Source: Winogradskyella sp. (lineage in GTDB: Bacteria; Bacteroidota; Bacteroidia; Flavobacteriales; Flavobacteriaceae). Taken from it: a stretch of 64,000 bases of DNA. Under the pieces are notes generated by a model. The model was not told the DNA's origin. It did no database searches and saw nothing but the letters and a program-made list of their open reading frames with translations. The stretch is taken from assembly GCF_003712105.1 (NCBI RefSeq), contig NZ_RHLG01000001.1:434001-498000 (forward strand), written 5' to 3'. This document shows, one piece after another, positions 52,234 through 61,710 of this stretch. The number at the start of each line of letters is the position of its first letter. The first letter of the stretch is position 1. The translations under genes were made by a program, and so were the position numbers.

Positions 52234-52656
52234 ATGACAATACAAGAGATTCAGAACGAAATTATTGATGAGTTTTCCATGTTTGATGATTGGGAAGAAC
52301 GTTATCAATACATGATAGATTTGGGCAAAACATTACCTCTTATTGATGCAGCCCATAAAACTGATAATAATATCATTAAAGGTTGTCAGAGTAAAGTATG
52401 GGTGCATGCTAATATGGAAGATGATAAGGTAGTTTTTACTGCAGATAGTGACGCCATAATTACTAAAGGAATTATAGCTATACTAATCCGAGTATTCTCA
52501 AATCAACATCCAACTTCCATTATAGAAGCAAATACAGATTTTATTGATGACATTGGGCTTAAAGAGCATTTATCACCTACAAGAGCAAACGGCTTAGTAA
52601 GTATGATAAAACAACTTAAAATGTATGCCATTGCCTACCAAACACAATTAAATTAA
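52234..52656 (+). CDS. sufE: Sulfur-acceptor protein SufE
   Basis: A 140-aa SufE-fold protein that takes sulfane sulfur from SufS. The acceptor cysteine is Cys51 in I-K-G-C-Q-S-K-V-W. GTG at 52228 is two codons upstream; ATG 52234 is chosen. Coupled to the DUF59 gene one base after its stop. Confidence 0.95.
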   Translation: MTIQEIQNEIIDEFSMFDDWEERYQYMIDLGKTLPLIDAAHKTDNNIIKGCQSKVWVHANMEDDKVVFTADSDAIITKGIIAILIRVFSNQHPTSIIEANTDFIDDIGLKEHLSPTRANGLVSMIKQLKMYAIAYQTQLN

Positions 52657-52657
52657 T

Positions 52658-52984
52658 ATGAGCGATACCACAATAGATACAAATGTACTCGGTGAAAAAA
52701 TTGTTCGTGTATTAAAGACAATTTACGACCCTGAAATCCCTGTTGATATTTACGAATTGGGTTTAATATATGACGTTTTTGTAAATGAAGATTTTGATGT
52801 GAAAATATTGATGACCTTAACATCTCCTAATTGCCCAGTTGCAGAATCACTACCACTCGAGGTTGAAGAGAAAGTGAAATCTATCAACGAAGTAAAAGAT
52901 GCTGAAGTTGAAATTACTTTCGATCCACCTTGGTCTCAAGATCTAATGAGTGAAGAAGCAAAATTAGAGTTAGGAATGTTATAA
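52658..52984 (+). CDS. DUF59 / SufT-type Fe-S assembly protein
   Basis: A 108-aa MIP18/DUF59 domain protein. Motifs Y-D-P-E-I-P-V-D-I-Y-E-L-G-L-I-Y and T-S-P-N-C-P-V-A-E-S-L with the conserved Cys; D-P-P-W at the end of the domain. Such proteins help transfer clusters to targets. It is part of the SUF operon. Confidence 0.93.
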   Translation: MSDTTIDTNVLGEKIVRVLKTIYDPEIPVDIYELGLIYDVFVNEDFDVKILMTLTSPNCPVAESLPLEVEEKVKSINEVKDAEVEITFDPPWSQDLMSEEAKLELGML

Positions 52985-52996
52985 AAGCCTGATATT

Positions 52997-54436
52997 ATGA
53001 AAACTGGAATTGATGCTATAGCATTTTATGTGCCCCAACTATACGTTTCAATGGAACATCTTGCCCATGCAAGAGGAATCCCTGCTGAGAAACTTAAAAG
53101 AGGATTAGGTTTAGAAAAAATGGCCGTCCCAAATATTGGTGAAGATGCTGCGACTTTTGCTGCAAATGCCCTTTTAAACTTAATTGTTCAAAATAATATT
53201 AACCCTAGAGAAATAGGTCGCGTTTATCTTGGTACCGAAAGTGCAGTTGATGGATCTAAACCAACTGCTACTTACGCAGTTGAAATTGTTGAAAAGGAAC
53301 TTGAGAAACAACATGGTCTTCGCAGTTTTAAAAACTGTGATGTTTTAGATATGACGTTTGCCTGTGTAGGTGCTGTAGATGCATTACACAATAGTTTAGA
53401 TTGGGTAAAGCAAGACTCGTCAAGAAAAGCAGTAGTTATTGCATCTGATTTGTCTAAGTACGATATTAATTCTACTGGTGAATATACCCAAGGTGCTGGT
53501 GCAGTTGCTGTTTTGGTAAGTCACAATCCTTCTATTTTATCAATACATGATACTTGGGGCGTAGCCTCCAAGAGCGAAGGTGATTTTTTTAAACCTAGAC
53601 GCACCTACAAAAAGCAAGACTTATTAAAAACCGTTCTCGAAGAGTTTAATGTTGAAGCTTCAGAAGATGCTATAGATACATTTATTCAGTCTACATCATC
53701 TCAATTTTGGTCAGACAGTAACTCTGTTGTCGAAGTATTCAAAGAAGAGCCTGTATTTGATGGACAATTTTCTAACGCCTGTTATAATGACAGAATAACG
53801 GAAGCACTTGAGCATTTTGGTGAGCAAAAGCAAACTGATTTCTTAAAGGATTGGAGTCAGTTTATTTTTCATTTGCCATACGCGTTTCATGGTCGTAGAA
53901 TCATTTTCGACAACTGGTTAAATTGGTTAAAACAAACTGAAAACTATAATGCTTTAATAGATACTATTGGCAATCCTGAAAATACGGACCAAAAAGCATG
54001 GCAGAAAGCTGCTTATAAATCAGAACTTTATAACACTTTCATTAATGAAAAAATAAACTCAGGTGAGTTAGCCTCATCAGAAATAGGCAACATGTATACG
54101 GCTTCCATATTTATGTCTTTACTAAGTTACCTATCACATAACCATAATCAATCAATAGATATTACTAATAAAACTATTGGGTTTATTGGTTATGGCAGTG
54201 GTTCAAAATCTAAGGTCTTTGAAGGTACTATTCAAAAAAATTGGACTTCAAGATTAAATAACATTAACCTGTTTGATTATTTAAACAACAGAACATCAAT
54301 AGATGTTGAAACTTACGAAAAAATACACACCTCAAAAGTTGATTCGCCTGTTTTAGATGGTAGTAAAATTGCTCTAAAGTTTATAGAAAAAGAAGACACC
54401 AACTATGGGCTTAGAAGATATAATGTAAAGCGTTAA
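52997..54436 (+). CDS. Hydroxymethylglutaryl-CoA synthase
   Basis: A 479-aa thiolase-fold enzyme that condenses acetyl-CoA with acetoacetyl-CoA, the first committed step of the mevalonate route to isoprenoids. The catalytic triad is recognisable: E81 in G-T-E-S, C123 in T-F-A-C-V-G and H292 in F-H-L-P-Y-A-F-H-G. It lies 12 bases after the DUF59 gene and overlaps the next start by one base, so it is read as part of the SUF transcript. Isoprenoid synthesis in many Flavobacteriaceae uses mevalonate, which fits. The insert of about residues 315-365 looks lineage-specific. Confidence 0.88.
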   Translation: MKTGIDAIAFYVPQLYVSMEHLAHARGIPAEKLKRGLGLEKMAVPNIGEDAATFAANALLNLIVQNNINPREIGRVYLGTESAVDGSKPTATYAVEIVEKELEKQHGLRSFKNCDVLDMTFACVGAVDALHNSLDWVKQDSSRKAVVIASDLSKYDINSTGEYTQGAGAVAVLVSHNPSILSIHDTWGVASKSEGDFFKPRRTYKKQDLLKTVLEEFNVEASEDAIDTFIQSTSSQFWSDSNSVVEVFKEEPVFDGQFSNACYNDRITEALEHFGEQKQTDFLKDWSQFIFHLPYAFHGRRIIFDNWLNWLKQTENYNALIDTIGNPENTDQKAWQKAAYKSELYNTFINEKINSGELASSEIGNMYTASIFMSLLSYLSHNHNQSIDITNKTIGFIGYGSGSKSKVFEGTIQKNWTSRLNNINLFDYLNNRTSIDVETYEKIHTSKVDSPVLDGSKIALKFIEKEDTNYGLRRYNVKR

Positions 54437-54948
54437 TGGCTGAAGAAATTGTAAATAGAGTTGCAAACAGCAAACTTAAGGTCATAGATTTAGAGGATTT
54501 TTATCCTGAAGGACGCCGTATTCTTTTTGATATAAAAGATTGGCTTCTTGAAGGTCTTGTGCTGCGCGAAAAAGAATTTAGGGCGTATGTATCAGACCAT
54601 GATTGGACCCAATATCAAGACACCTATGTTGCCTTGCATTGTTCTACCGAGGCTATTGTACCAGATTGGGCATATATGCTTATTTCTATTCAGCTTCAAA
54701 ATATTGCAAAACTCTCTATTGTCGGAAATTTAGAGCAATTAGAGTCAATCATATACACCGATATTATTTCAAATTTAGAGGTAGCCTCTTACGAGGATTT
54801 ACCTGTGATTATTAAAGGTTGCTCTAATAAACCTGTACCCGCAAACGCTTTGATACTTCTTTCACAAAAACTAAAACCAATTGCTAAATCCATAATGTTT
54901 GGTGAGGCATGTTCTGCAGTTCCTTTATATAAAAAGAAAAGAAAGTGA
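54436..54948 (+). CDS. DUF2480 family protein
   Basis: A 170-aa soluble protein. The conserved N-terminal block L-K-V-I-D-L-E-D-F-Y-P-E-G and the C-terminal I-K-G-C-S-N-K-P-V-P-A and G-E-A-C-S-A-V-P-L blocks carry two conserved cysteines, so a metal or cluster role is conceivable. The function is not known. Its ATG overlaps the HMG-CoA synthase stop (TAATG); it is the last gene of the SUF unit. Confidence 0.88.
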   Translation: MAEEIVNRVANSKLKVIDLEDFYPEGRRILFDIKDWLLEGLVLREKEFRAYVSDHDWTQYQDTYVALHCSTEAIVPDWAYMLISIQLQNIAKLSIVGNLEQLESIIYTDIISNLEVASYEDLPVIIKGCSNKPVPANALILLSQKLKPIAKSIMFGEACSAVPLYKKKRK

Positions 54949-54963
54949 CTTTTTGCCATATAA

Positions 54964-54978
54964 TGCATCTAAGATGCA
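54964..54978. other. Short palindrome after DUF2480 gene
   Basis: A 7-bp inverted repeat TGCATCT-A-AGATGCA with a one-base centre. It has no T-run, so it is more like a protein site than a terminator. It sits 30 bases upstream of the next -7 box. Confidence 0.3.
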
Positions 54979-55007
54979 ATAAGTGAACAATTTATACGGA
55001 AACCCCA

Positions 55008-55015
55008 TATATTTG
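55008..55015 (+). promoter_or_regulatory. -7 box (TATATTTG) for the DUF3078 gene
   Basis: Exact TAnnTTTG, 33 bases before the ATG. The -33 element is not clear. It supports separate transcription from the SUF operon. Confidence 0.5.
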
Positions 55016-55048
55016 TACAAACAACAATCAACATAAACACTATAAACA

Positions 55049-55978
55049 ATGAAAACAAGAATTCTTTTATCACTTGCATTTGTGTTTTGCGTAAGTTTAA
55101 GCTTTGCACAAACAAAAGAAGAATTAGAACAGCAAAAGGCTGAAAAACAAGCCGAGGCTGATAAATATCAGGCTGAAGCTAACGAAATTCAAGCTCAAAT
55201 TGATGCCTTACCAGGATGGCGCGTTGGAGCTTTTGGAACTATTGGTGGCAGTTTATCTAATTTTAACAACTGGTTTGCACAAGGCGCACCTAACAACTCT
55301 TCTGGTACTATTGGCTTAACTGTAAATGGTTTTGCCAACAAAATTGAAGAAAAATATTTCTGGAGAAATAGCTTAAATCTTAACCTTAATTGGACAAAGT
55401 TAGACGACAAAGACAATCCATTAGATAGTGATGATTTTGAACCAACAGTAGATGTATTTAACATTACATCACTTTATGGTCATAGATTAAGTGATAAATG
55501 GGCAGTTTCTGGATTATTAGAATACAGAACAACAATACTCAGCAACTTTAATGATCCTGGTTATTTAGACCTTGGCATTGGTTTTACTTGGACTCCAGTT
55601 ACAGATTTAGTAGTTGTTATTCATCCAGCCAACTACAACTTTGTATTTGCTGATGACGATACTATTTTTAACTCATCTGCTGGTGCTAAAATAGTTGCTG
55701 ACTATACAAAAAAGCTAGGTAAAGTAAACTTCAAGACTAATCTTTCTGCTTTTGCAAGCTATGAAGATAGTGATTACTCTAACTGGACATGGATTAACTC
55801 TTTTAGCTATACGCTTTGGAAAGGCATTGGGCTAGGTTTTGATTTTGGTTTACGTAGCAACAAGCAAGAGGCACTTAACTACCAAGTAAATACACTAGGT
55901 AATACAATGGCAACTTTTGATAATGTAGATAACGATTTACAAAGCTATTATACATTTGGTATTAGCTACAATTTCTAA
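55049..55978 (+). CDS. DUF3078 outer-membrane protein with N-terminal coiled coil
   Basis: A 309-aa exported protein (signal peptide to about Ala20). A short heptad region (about 21-52; E-E-L-E-Q-Q-K-A-E-K-Q-A-E) leads into beta-strands of DUF3078 (W-R-V-G-A-F-G-T-I-G-G-S-L-S-N-F-N-N-W) ending in Y-N-F, typical of an outer-membrane barrel with a periplasmic coiled coil. Function unknown. It follows the SUF unit but has its own -7 box and a strong terminator. Confidence 0.85.
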   Translation: MKTRILLSLAFVFCVSLSFAQTKEELEQQKAEKQAEADKYQAEANEIQAQIDALPGWRVGAFGTIGGSLSNFNNWFAQGAPNNSSGTIGLTVNGFANKIEEKYFWRNSLNLNLNWTKLDDKDNPLDSDDFEPTVDVFNITSLYGHRLSDKWAVSGLLEYRTTILSNFNDPGYLDLGIGFTWTPVTDLVVVIHPANYNFVFADDDTIFNSSAGAKIVADYTKKLGKVNFKTNLSAFASYEDSDYSNWTWINSFSYTLWKGIGLGFDFGLRSNKQEALNYQVNTLGNTMATFDNVDNDLQSYYTFGISYNF

Positions 55979-55993
55979 ATAAAAGAAACAGCA

Positions 55994-56027
55994 TAAAAAA
56001 AGAGGTCTTGATTAGACCTCTTTTTTT
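55994..56027. terminator. Bidirectional terminator overlapping hflX stop
   Basis: A 7-bp GC-containing stem (56001-56007 with 56015-56021) extended by A/T runs on both sides. The right T-run overlaps the hflX stop codon at 56026-56028. Confidence 0.9.
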
Positions 56028-57237
56028 ATTGTATATCTTCAACATCGGGATATAAAAAGTGATTATACGGAAATCTTGTGATGTGTATTTCTCTTACCTC
56101 TTTATATACACGCTTTCTGAACTCATCTAAATTTTCCTTATTCAGTGCAGAAATGAATAAGGCATTATCGCCTATTTTGGACATCCACGTTTGTTTCCAC
56201 TCGTCTATAGAATAATTGGCCTTGGTGCGTTCAACAACTAAATCTTCATCATCGTAAGGTTGGGCTTGGTATGCATCAATCTTATTAAATACCATAATTG
56301 TTGGTTTGCCCTTACTTTCTATCTCATCCAAAATTTGGTTTACAGATTCAATATGTTCTTCAAAATTAGAATGTGATATATCTACAACATGAAGTAGTAA
56401 ATCTGCTTCTCTTACTTCATCTAAAGTACTTTTAAAAGACTCTACCAATTGTGTAGGCAACTTTCTTATAAACCCTACGGTATCACTAACTAAAAACGGC
56501 AGATTACCAATAACCACTTTGCGTACGGTAGTATCTAGAGTAGCAAAAAGTTTATTCTCTGCAAATACTTGCGACTTGCTAATAACGTTCATTAGTGTAG
56601 ACTTACCAACATTGGTGTAACCAACTAACGCAACACGAACTAATTTACCTCGGTTACCACGCTGAACAGCCATCTGCTTATCAATGGTTTTTATTTTTGC
56701 TTTTAGTAATGAGATTTTATCACGTACAATACGTCTATCGGTTTCGATCTCTGTTTCACCTGGACCGCGCATTCCAATACCACCTTTTTGTCGTTCAAGG
56801 TGTGTCCACATTCCTTTAAGTCGAGGTAATAAATACTGACATTGAGCTAACTCTACCTGTGTACGCGCATAGCTTGTTTGAGCACGTTGCGCAAAAATAT
56901 CGAGAATAAGGTTCGTTCTATCTAAAATTTTACAATTCAGTATTTTACTTATGTTTCGTTCTTGAGCAGGCGATAATTCGTCATCAAAAATTACGGTGCC
57001 AACGTCATATTCCTTTACATACTCTTGTACATCATGCATCTTCCCAGTACCAATAAAAGTTTTAGGATTAGGCATATCTAGCTTTTGGGTAAAACGTTTT
57101 ACCACATCACCACCAGCAGTATAGGTCAAAAACTCAAGCTCATCGAGATACTCTTTTGATGTAGCCTCGTCCTGATTTTTGGTAACGATACCTATAAGTA
57201 TAACCTTTTCTAAATTGATGTCTTTTTTTTCAAGCAT
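56026..57237 (-). CDS. hflX: GTPase HflX
   Basis: A 403-aa ribosome-associated GTPase that splits stalled 70S ribosomes. The N-terminal HflX domain (about 1-195) has the R-G-P-G-E-T-E-I-E-T-D-R-R motif. The G domain has G1 G-Y-T-N-V-G-K-S-T, G3 D-T-V-G-F-I-R-K-L-P and G4 N-K-I-D. Length is normal. Monocistronic by position. Confidence 0.96.
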   Translation of the reverse strand: MLEKKDINLEKVILIGIVTKNQDEATSKEYLDELEFLTYTAGGDVVKRFTQKLDMPNPKTFIGTGKMHDVQEYVKEYDVGTVIFDDELSPAQERNISKILNCKILDRTNLILDIFAQRAQTSYARTQVELAQCQYLLPRLKGMWTHLERQKGGIGMRGPGETEIETDRRIVRDKISLLKAKIKTIDKQMAVQRGNRGKLVRVALVGYTNVGKSTLMNVISKSQVFAENKLFATLDTTVRKVVIGNLPFLVSDTVGFIRKLPTQLVESFKSTLDEVREADLLLHVVDISHSNFEEHIESVNQILDEIESKGKPTIMVFNKIDAYQAQPYDDEDLVVERTKANYSIDEWKQTWMSKIGDNALFISALNKENLDEFRKRVYKEVREIHITRFPYNHFLYPDVEDIQ

Positions 57238-57331
57238 AAAATCTGTTCTGAACTATTCAGAGGAAAACAAAGCGCAAATTTAGGCATTTGTATCATATCT
57301 CATTATGTATAATAATTATATCTTTAGCCTT

Positions 57332-58276
57332 ATGAGTATTAAACACACTATTGCATTTTATAATATCGAAAATCTCTTTGATACTAAAGATGATATTCAT
57401 ACTAATGATGATGACTTTTTGCCAACCTCAGCAAAACGATGGACAGAAAAACGGTATAACAAAAAGTTGAGAAAATTAAGTAAAGTTATGTCGCAAATTG
57501 GTGAAGATAATGTGGATTTACCACCTGCTATTATTGGAGTTGCTGAAGTCGAAAACAGAACAGTTGTTGAGGACTTAATTAATAGTAAGCACCTTAAGCA
57601 TTATAATTATGATATTGTGCATTACGATTCATTAGACGAGCGAGGTATTGATGTAGCTCTAATTTACAATACAGATGTGTTTGAAGTTTCTAATTCTGAA
57701 ACCTTCTCTGTATATCTTACTAAAGAAGATGGCACAAGAGATTACACTAGAGACGTTTTACTAGTTTCAGGACGACTCAATGATGAGCAAATTCACTTTA
57801 TTGTTAACCATTGGTCTTCGAGACGACAAGGCCAAAAAGAAACTGAGTACAAACGGATGGCTGCAGCAGAAACTGTAAATAGAGTGATTGAGGTTTTAAA
57901 CTCTAACTACGACGACCCAAAAGTTATTGTTATGGGCGATTTTAATGATTCGCCACAAAACAATAGCCTATTATCTATTGAAGAAAAGTCTCACCTATAT
58001 AATCCCTTTAAAAAAATATCTACGAGTCAAAAGGGTAGTCTAAACCATGATTTTGAGTGGTTTATATTCGATCAAATATTAATCTCTACAAACTTTTTTA
58101 ATGTCACTTCAACAAAGTTTAACTTATCTAAAGCTGATGTTTATAATTCTAAGTTTCTGACTCAATATCGCGGAAAATATCAAGGACAACCTTTTAGAAC
58201 TTACGTAGGCAAACGCTATAAAGGTGGCTATAGTGATCATTTCCCCGTTTACATTGAATTGAAAGAAGATAGCTAA
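57332..58276 (+). CDS. Endonuclease/exonuclease/phosphatase family protein, cytosolic
   Basis: A 314-aa paralog of the secreted protein at 3288 with the same motifs (N-I-E-N-L-F-D, A-E-V-E-N-R, V-N-H-W-S-S, G-D-F-N-D, S-D-H) but no signal peptide. The longest frame starts at ATG 57305; the TATCTTTA box at 57319-57326, close to the -7 consensus, falls inside it, so ATG 57332 is preferred. The activity is a phosphodiesterase or phosphatase of unknown substrate, probably in the cytoplasm. It is divergent from hflX. Confidence 0.88.
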   Translation: MSIKHTIAFYNIENLFDTKDDIHTNDDDFLPTSAKRWTEKRYNKKLRKLSKVMSQIGEDNVDLPPAIIGVAEVENRTVVEDLINSKHLKHYNYDIVHYDSLDERGIDVALIYNTDVFEVSNSETFSVYLTKEDGTRDYTRDVLLVSGRLNDEQIHFIVNHWSSRRQGQKETEYKRMAAAETVNRVIEVLNSNYDDPKVIVMGDFNDSPQNNSLLSIEEKSHLYNPFKKISTSQKGSLNHDFEWFIFDQILISTNFFNVTSTKFNLSKADVYNSKFLTQYRGKYQGQPFRTYVGKRYKGGYSDHFPVYIELKEDS

Positions 58277-58316
58277 AACCCAACTATTTATCGGAGAAAG
58301 TAGTTAATTCGTCCAT

Positions 58317-58361
58317 TATCTTTGAGATTCTTATTAAAATTTAGTTAAAAATCTAATTTTG
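58317..58361 (+). promoter_or_regulatory. Two candidate -7 boxes for the T9SS adhesin operon
   Basis: TATCTTTG at 58317-58324 and TAATTTTG at 58354-58361, both exact TAnnTTTG. Neither has a clear -33 TTG. The first gives a leader of about 55 bases, the second about 18. Confidence 0.4.
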
Positions 58362-58384
58362 TGATTCAACTAACTAACTAATTT

Positions 58385-60745
58385 ATGAGACTAAAGCTAC
58401 TTCTGTTAGTGCTTTCGTATCTTCTTTTTTCTGCCGGAGATATAGTAGCGCAAACAACCATAAATGTTGACTGTGATGCTGGGACAGAGACCTTGAATTA
58501 CTGTTATGTCAATAACGAAACCGAAACTTTTACCTTTACGTCTACTTCTGGTTTTCCTGTAATTATTGAATTCATTAATGGCCCAATAGAAAGCTGTTGT
58601 GATGATATCACTATTTATGATGGACCAGATAATACTGGAACTGTATTATTTCAAGGTAATAATAGTGGCAACTTAGCTGGAATTATAGCTGAATCCACAG
58701 GAGACAGTCTTTTTCTAGAAATCGATAGCGATCCCAGTATAAGTTGCGATGACAGCACCACTTTAACACCATGGGAGATTGAGTACAGGTGTCTTACCTG
58801 TATTCCTGCTACTGTAGAATATGATATTATTAGCAACTGCGATCAAGGCAATCTGTTTTCTGTTGAAGTTAATATTACAGATACAGGTGATGCCGCATCA
58901 ATTAATATTGATGATAATATTGGCTTCCCAACACAAACAATTACAGAAGCGGGAATATATATGTTTGGACCTTATGGAAATGGTACAGATGTAGTGATTA
59001 CAGTTAGTGATGCCGATGATATTAACTGTACATTACAAAGCGGAATTTTGAATCAAGCCTTTTGTCCGCAATTAGATTGTGAGATGATTAATGCTGGTAG
59101 TGATGTGAGTACTGGTTGCACCAATACTGATGAAGTAATGCTTTCGGCTACGTTTGCTACTAGCGCTTTGACTAGCGACACAAGTGAGTATAATATAAAT
59201 CCTTTTCAATGTCCTTTAGAAGACTTGTCAGGTACGCCTACAGGATTAAATATAGATGATAGGTGGTCTGAAGCTATTGACCTAGGTTTTAATTTTGAGT
59301 TCTTTGGGCAAACGTATAGTCAAGTCGTTATAGGAGCTAATGGCCTCGTTAGCTTTGATATAAGTGAAGCCGGCGAGTTTTGTCCATGGAGTTTTGAACC
59401 AGATGAGCTCATTCCAACTTCTGATTTGCCAACTAACGCAATACATGGTGCTTATCACGATATAGATCCTAGTGAAGGTGGCGATATAGAATATACAACT
59501 GTTGGTGAAGCACCTAACAGACAATTTAAAGTGAGCTTTGTACACATCCCACATTTTAGTTGTAATGAGTTACTTACCACACAACAAATTATTTTATATG
59601 AAGCAACAAACATTATAGACGTTGTGGTCCTTGAAAAACCAACCTGTCAATCTTGGAATGATGGATTAGCTGTTATTGGCATCCAAAATGCATCAGGTAC
59701 TGTTGGCTATACACCTCCGGGAAGAAATACTGGTAATTGGTCAGTAACAGAGCAAGAGCTTTGGCGTTTTGTCCCAGAAGGAGACCCAAATTACGTGTTT
59801 GAGTGGTTTGACCAAGACGGTAACTCCCTTGGTAATGACACTACTATTGTTGTAGATCCCGACCAAACAACTACATATACTGCAACTGTAACTTACACAG
59901 CTAGTGATAACAGTACGAGTACACTTTCAGATGATGTAACCGTATTTGTGTTAGATGAAAGCCCAATGTCAGGTGTATTGCAACCACTCGTAAATTGCGC
60001 TAATGCTGTTGGTACAGCAGTATTTAATTTAAGAGATCAAGACACATCAATACTAGACGGTCAAACAGGTTTAAACATTTCGTACTATGAAACTTTTGAC
60101 GATGCAGATAATGCTGTAAATGAAATTCAAAATCCTGAATCCTACGAAAATTCCTCCAACCCGCAGACTGTATATTTTAGGCTGGAACAAGACATAAGTT
60201 CGGCCTGCTATTCAGTAGGAAATTTTAGCTTAGTTGTTACTGATTTTGACACCAATTTAATTGGTGTAGAACAAGGTTGTATGGGCAATGACTATGCTAT
60301 AACAATAATGCCAATAGATAATAGTTTTAACCCACAAACTGTTACCTACCAATGGTTTGGTCCTGTTGGTGCAGATTTAAGCAATAATACCTCTGAAACA
60401 TTTGTAGCTACTGTAGATGGTGTATATACTGTAGAAATAACAACAGATTTAGGATGTGTATACAGTAAAGATGTAGAAGTAAGTAATGCTATGTGTGTGT
60501 TCCCTCAAGGCTTGTCTCCAAATAATGACAGTAAGAATGATGTATTTGATTTATCTGCATTTAACGTTTTAGAGATAGAGATATTTAATAGACAAGGGCG
60601 CTCCGTTTACCAAAAATCAAATTACACAAATGAATGGGTAGGACAATCTTCCAGTGATGGAGAGTTGCCTGTAGGTACATATTTTTATATTGCTCGATTA
60701 GAAAATGATGAAACCCGTGATGGGTGGATTTACCTTCAACGTTAA
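58385..60745 (+). CDS. Large surface protein with T9SS type B sorting domain
   Basis: A 786-aa exported protein (signal peptide to about Ala22). A CUB-like domain is at about 25-140 (D-I-T-I-Y-D-G-P-D), a nidogen-like domain at about 270-460 (G-A-N-G-L-V-S-F), and an Ig/PKD-like region follows. The C-terminal 85 residues are the gliding-motility type B CTD (F-P-Q-G-L-S-P-N-N-D-S-K-N-D-V-F-D, then E-I-F-N-R-Q-G and G-T-Y-F-Y-I). Type B proteins need a PorP/SprF partner for surface attachment, and that gene follows 43 bases downstream. Likely an adhesin or matrix protein. Confidence 0.92.
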   Translation: MRLKLLLLVLSYLLFSAGDIVAQTTINVDCDAGTETLNYCYVNNETETFTFTSTSGFPVIIEFINGPIESCCDDITIYDGPDNTGTVLFQGNNSGNLAGIIAESTGDSLFLEIDSDPSISCDDSTTLTPWEIEYRCLTCIPATVEYDIISNCDQGNLFSVEVNITDTGDAASINIDDNIGFPTQTITEAGIYMFGPYGNGTDVVITVSDADDINCTLQSGILNQAFCPQLDCEMINAGSDVSTGCTNTDEVMLSATFATSALTSDTSEYNINPFQCPLEDLSGTPTGLNIDDRWSEAIDLGFNFEFFGQTYSQVVIGANGLVSFDISEAGEFCPWSFEPDELIPTSDLPTNAIHGAYHDIDPSEGGDIEYTTVGEAPNRQFKVSFVHIPHFSCNELLTTQQIILYEATNIIDVVVLEKPTCQSWNDGLAVIGIQNASGTVGYTPPGRNTGNWSVTEQELWRFVPEGDPNYVFEWFDQDGNSLGNDTTIVVDPDQTTTYTATVTYTASDNSTSTLSDDVTVFVLDESPMSGVLQPLVNCANAVGTAVFNLRDQDTSILDGQTGLNISYYETFDDADNAVNEIQNPESYENSSNPQTVYFRLEQDISSACYSVGNFSLVVTDFDTNLIGVEQGCMGNDYAITIMPIDNSFNPQTVTYQWFGPVGADLSNNTSETFVATVDGVYTVEITTDLGCVYSKDVEVSNAMCVFPQGLSPNNDSKNDVFDLSAFNVLEIEIFNRQGRSVYQKSNYTNEWVGQSSSDGELPVGTYFYIARLENDETRDGWIYLQR

Positions 60746-60788
60746 TTTTGACTTAACCCATTAAACTAACTAAAACTAATTTCTCCCC

Positions 60789-61691
60789 ATGAAAAAACTC
60801 ATCATATTAGCCATTTTTCTTCTAGCAATAGACACATATGGCCAACAAGACCCTCAGTATACACAGTACATGTATAATATGAATATTATTAATCCTGCCT
60901 ATGCTGGGTCAAGAGATGGATTGTCTTTTGGTTTAGTTTATAGAAATCAATGGAGTGAAATTGATGGTGCACCTGAAACTGGTACATTTTATGGTCATTC
61001 ACCAATAGGAAATAATCTGGGCTTAGGATTATCTGTTATTGCAGATCAACTTGGTCCTGTAAAAGAAACTAACGCCTATGTTGATGTGTCTTATACTTTA
61101 CAACTTGGTGATGACCACAATCTGGCATTTGGGATAAAAGCTGGAGCCACCTTTCATGATATTGGCCTAGCGAATATTGCTTTAATTAATCCTAATGATC
61201 CATTTTTTCAAAACATAAATGAAACAACGCCGAATATTGGTGCTGGTCTCTTTTATTACACAAACAAATACTATTTTTCGGTGTCTGTACCTAATATGCT
61301 TTCGTCAGTACATTTAAGTCAAAACGGAAATAATATTGGTTCAGAAACTCAGCACTATTTTGTCTCTGGTGGATATGTATTTGACCTTTCAGAAAATACA
61401 GAATTAAAACCTTCCTTTTTGGTGAAATCAGCATTTGATGCACCTACATCTTTCGATGTCAATCTTAATGCGCGCTTTTTTAAGAAGTTTGAGATTGGAG
61501 CATCTTACAGGTTGGACGACTCGTTCTCTGGACTTGTAAATTTTGCAATTACACCAACATTAAGAATAGGATACGCTTATGATGCCGTATCATCAGACAT
61601 CAATGCATTTGCTCCTGCATCACACGAAGTGCTCCTTCTATTCGATTTAAACTTTTCAAAACGTGCATCACGTTCACCAAGATATTTTTAA
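60789..61691 (+). CDS. PorP/SprF family type IX secretion membrane protein
   Basis: A 300-aa outer-membrane barrel with the family start after the signal peptide: Q-D-P-Q-Y-T-Q-Y-M-Y-N-M ... I-N-P-A-Y-A-G-S-R. It secures or exports the type B CTD protein encoded just before it, as SprF does for SprB in Flavobacterium johnsoniae. It is in an operon with the adhesin and the OmpA protein. Confidence 0.95.
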   Translation: MKKLIILAIFLLAIDTYGQQDPQYTQYMYNMNIINPAYAGSRDGLSFGLVYRNQWSEIDGAPETGTFYGHSPIGNNLGLGLSVIADQLGPVKETNAYVDVSYTLQLGDDHNLAFGIKAGATFHDIGLANIALINPNDPFFQNINETTPNIGAGLFYYTNKYYFSVSVPNMLSSVHLSQNGNNIGSETQHYFVSGGYVFDLSENTELKPSFLVKSAFDAPTSFDVNLNARFFKKFEIGASYRLDDSFSGLVNFAITPTLRIGYAYDAVSSDINAFAPASHEVLLLFDLNFSKRASRSPRYF

Positions 61692-61710
61692 TCAGTTAAG
61701 CTAAACAATT

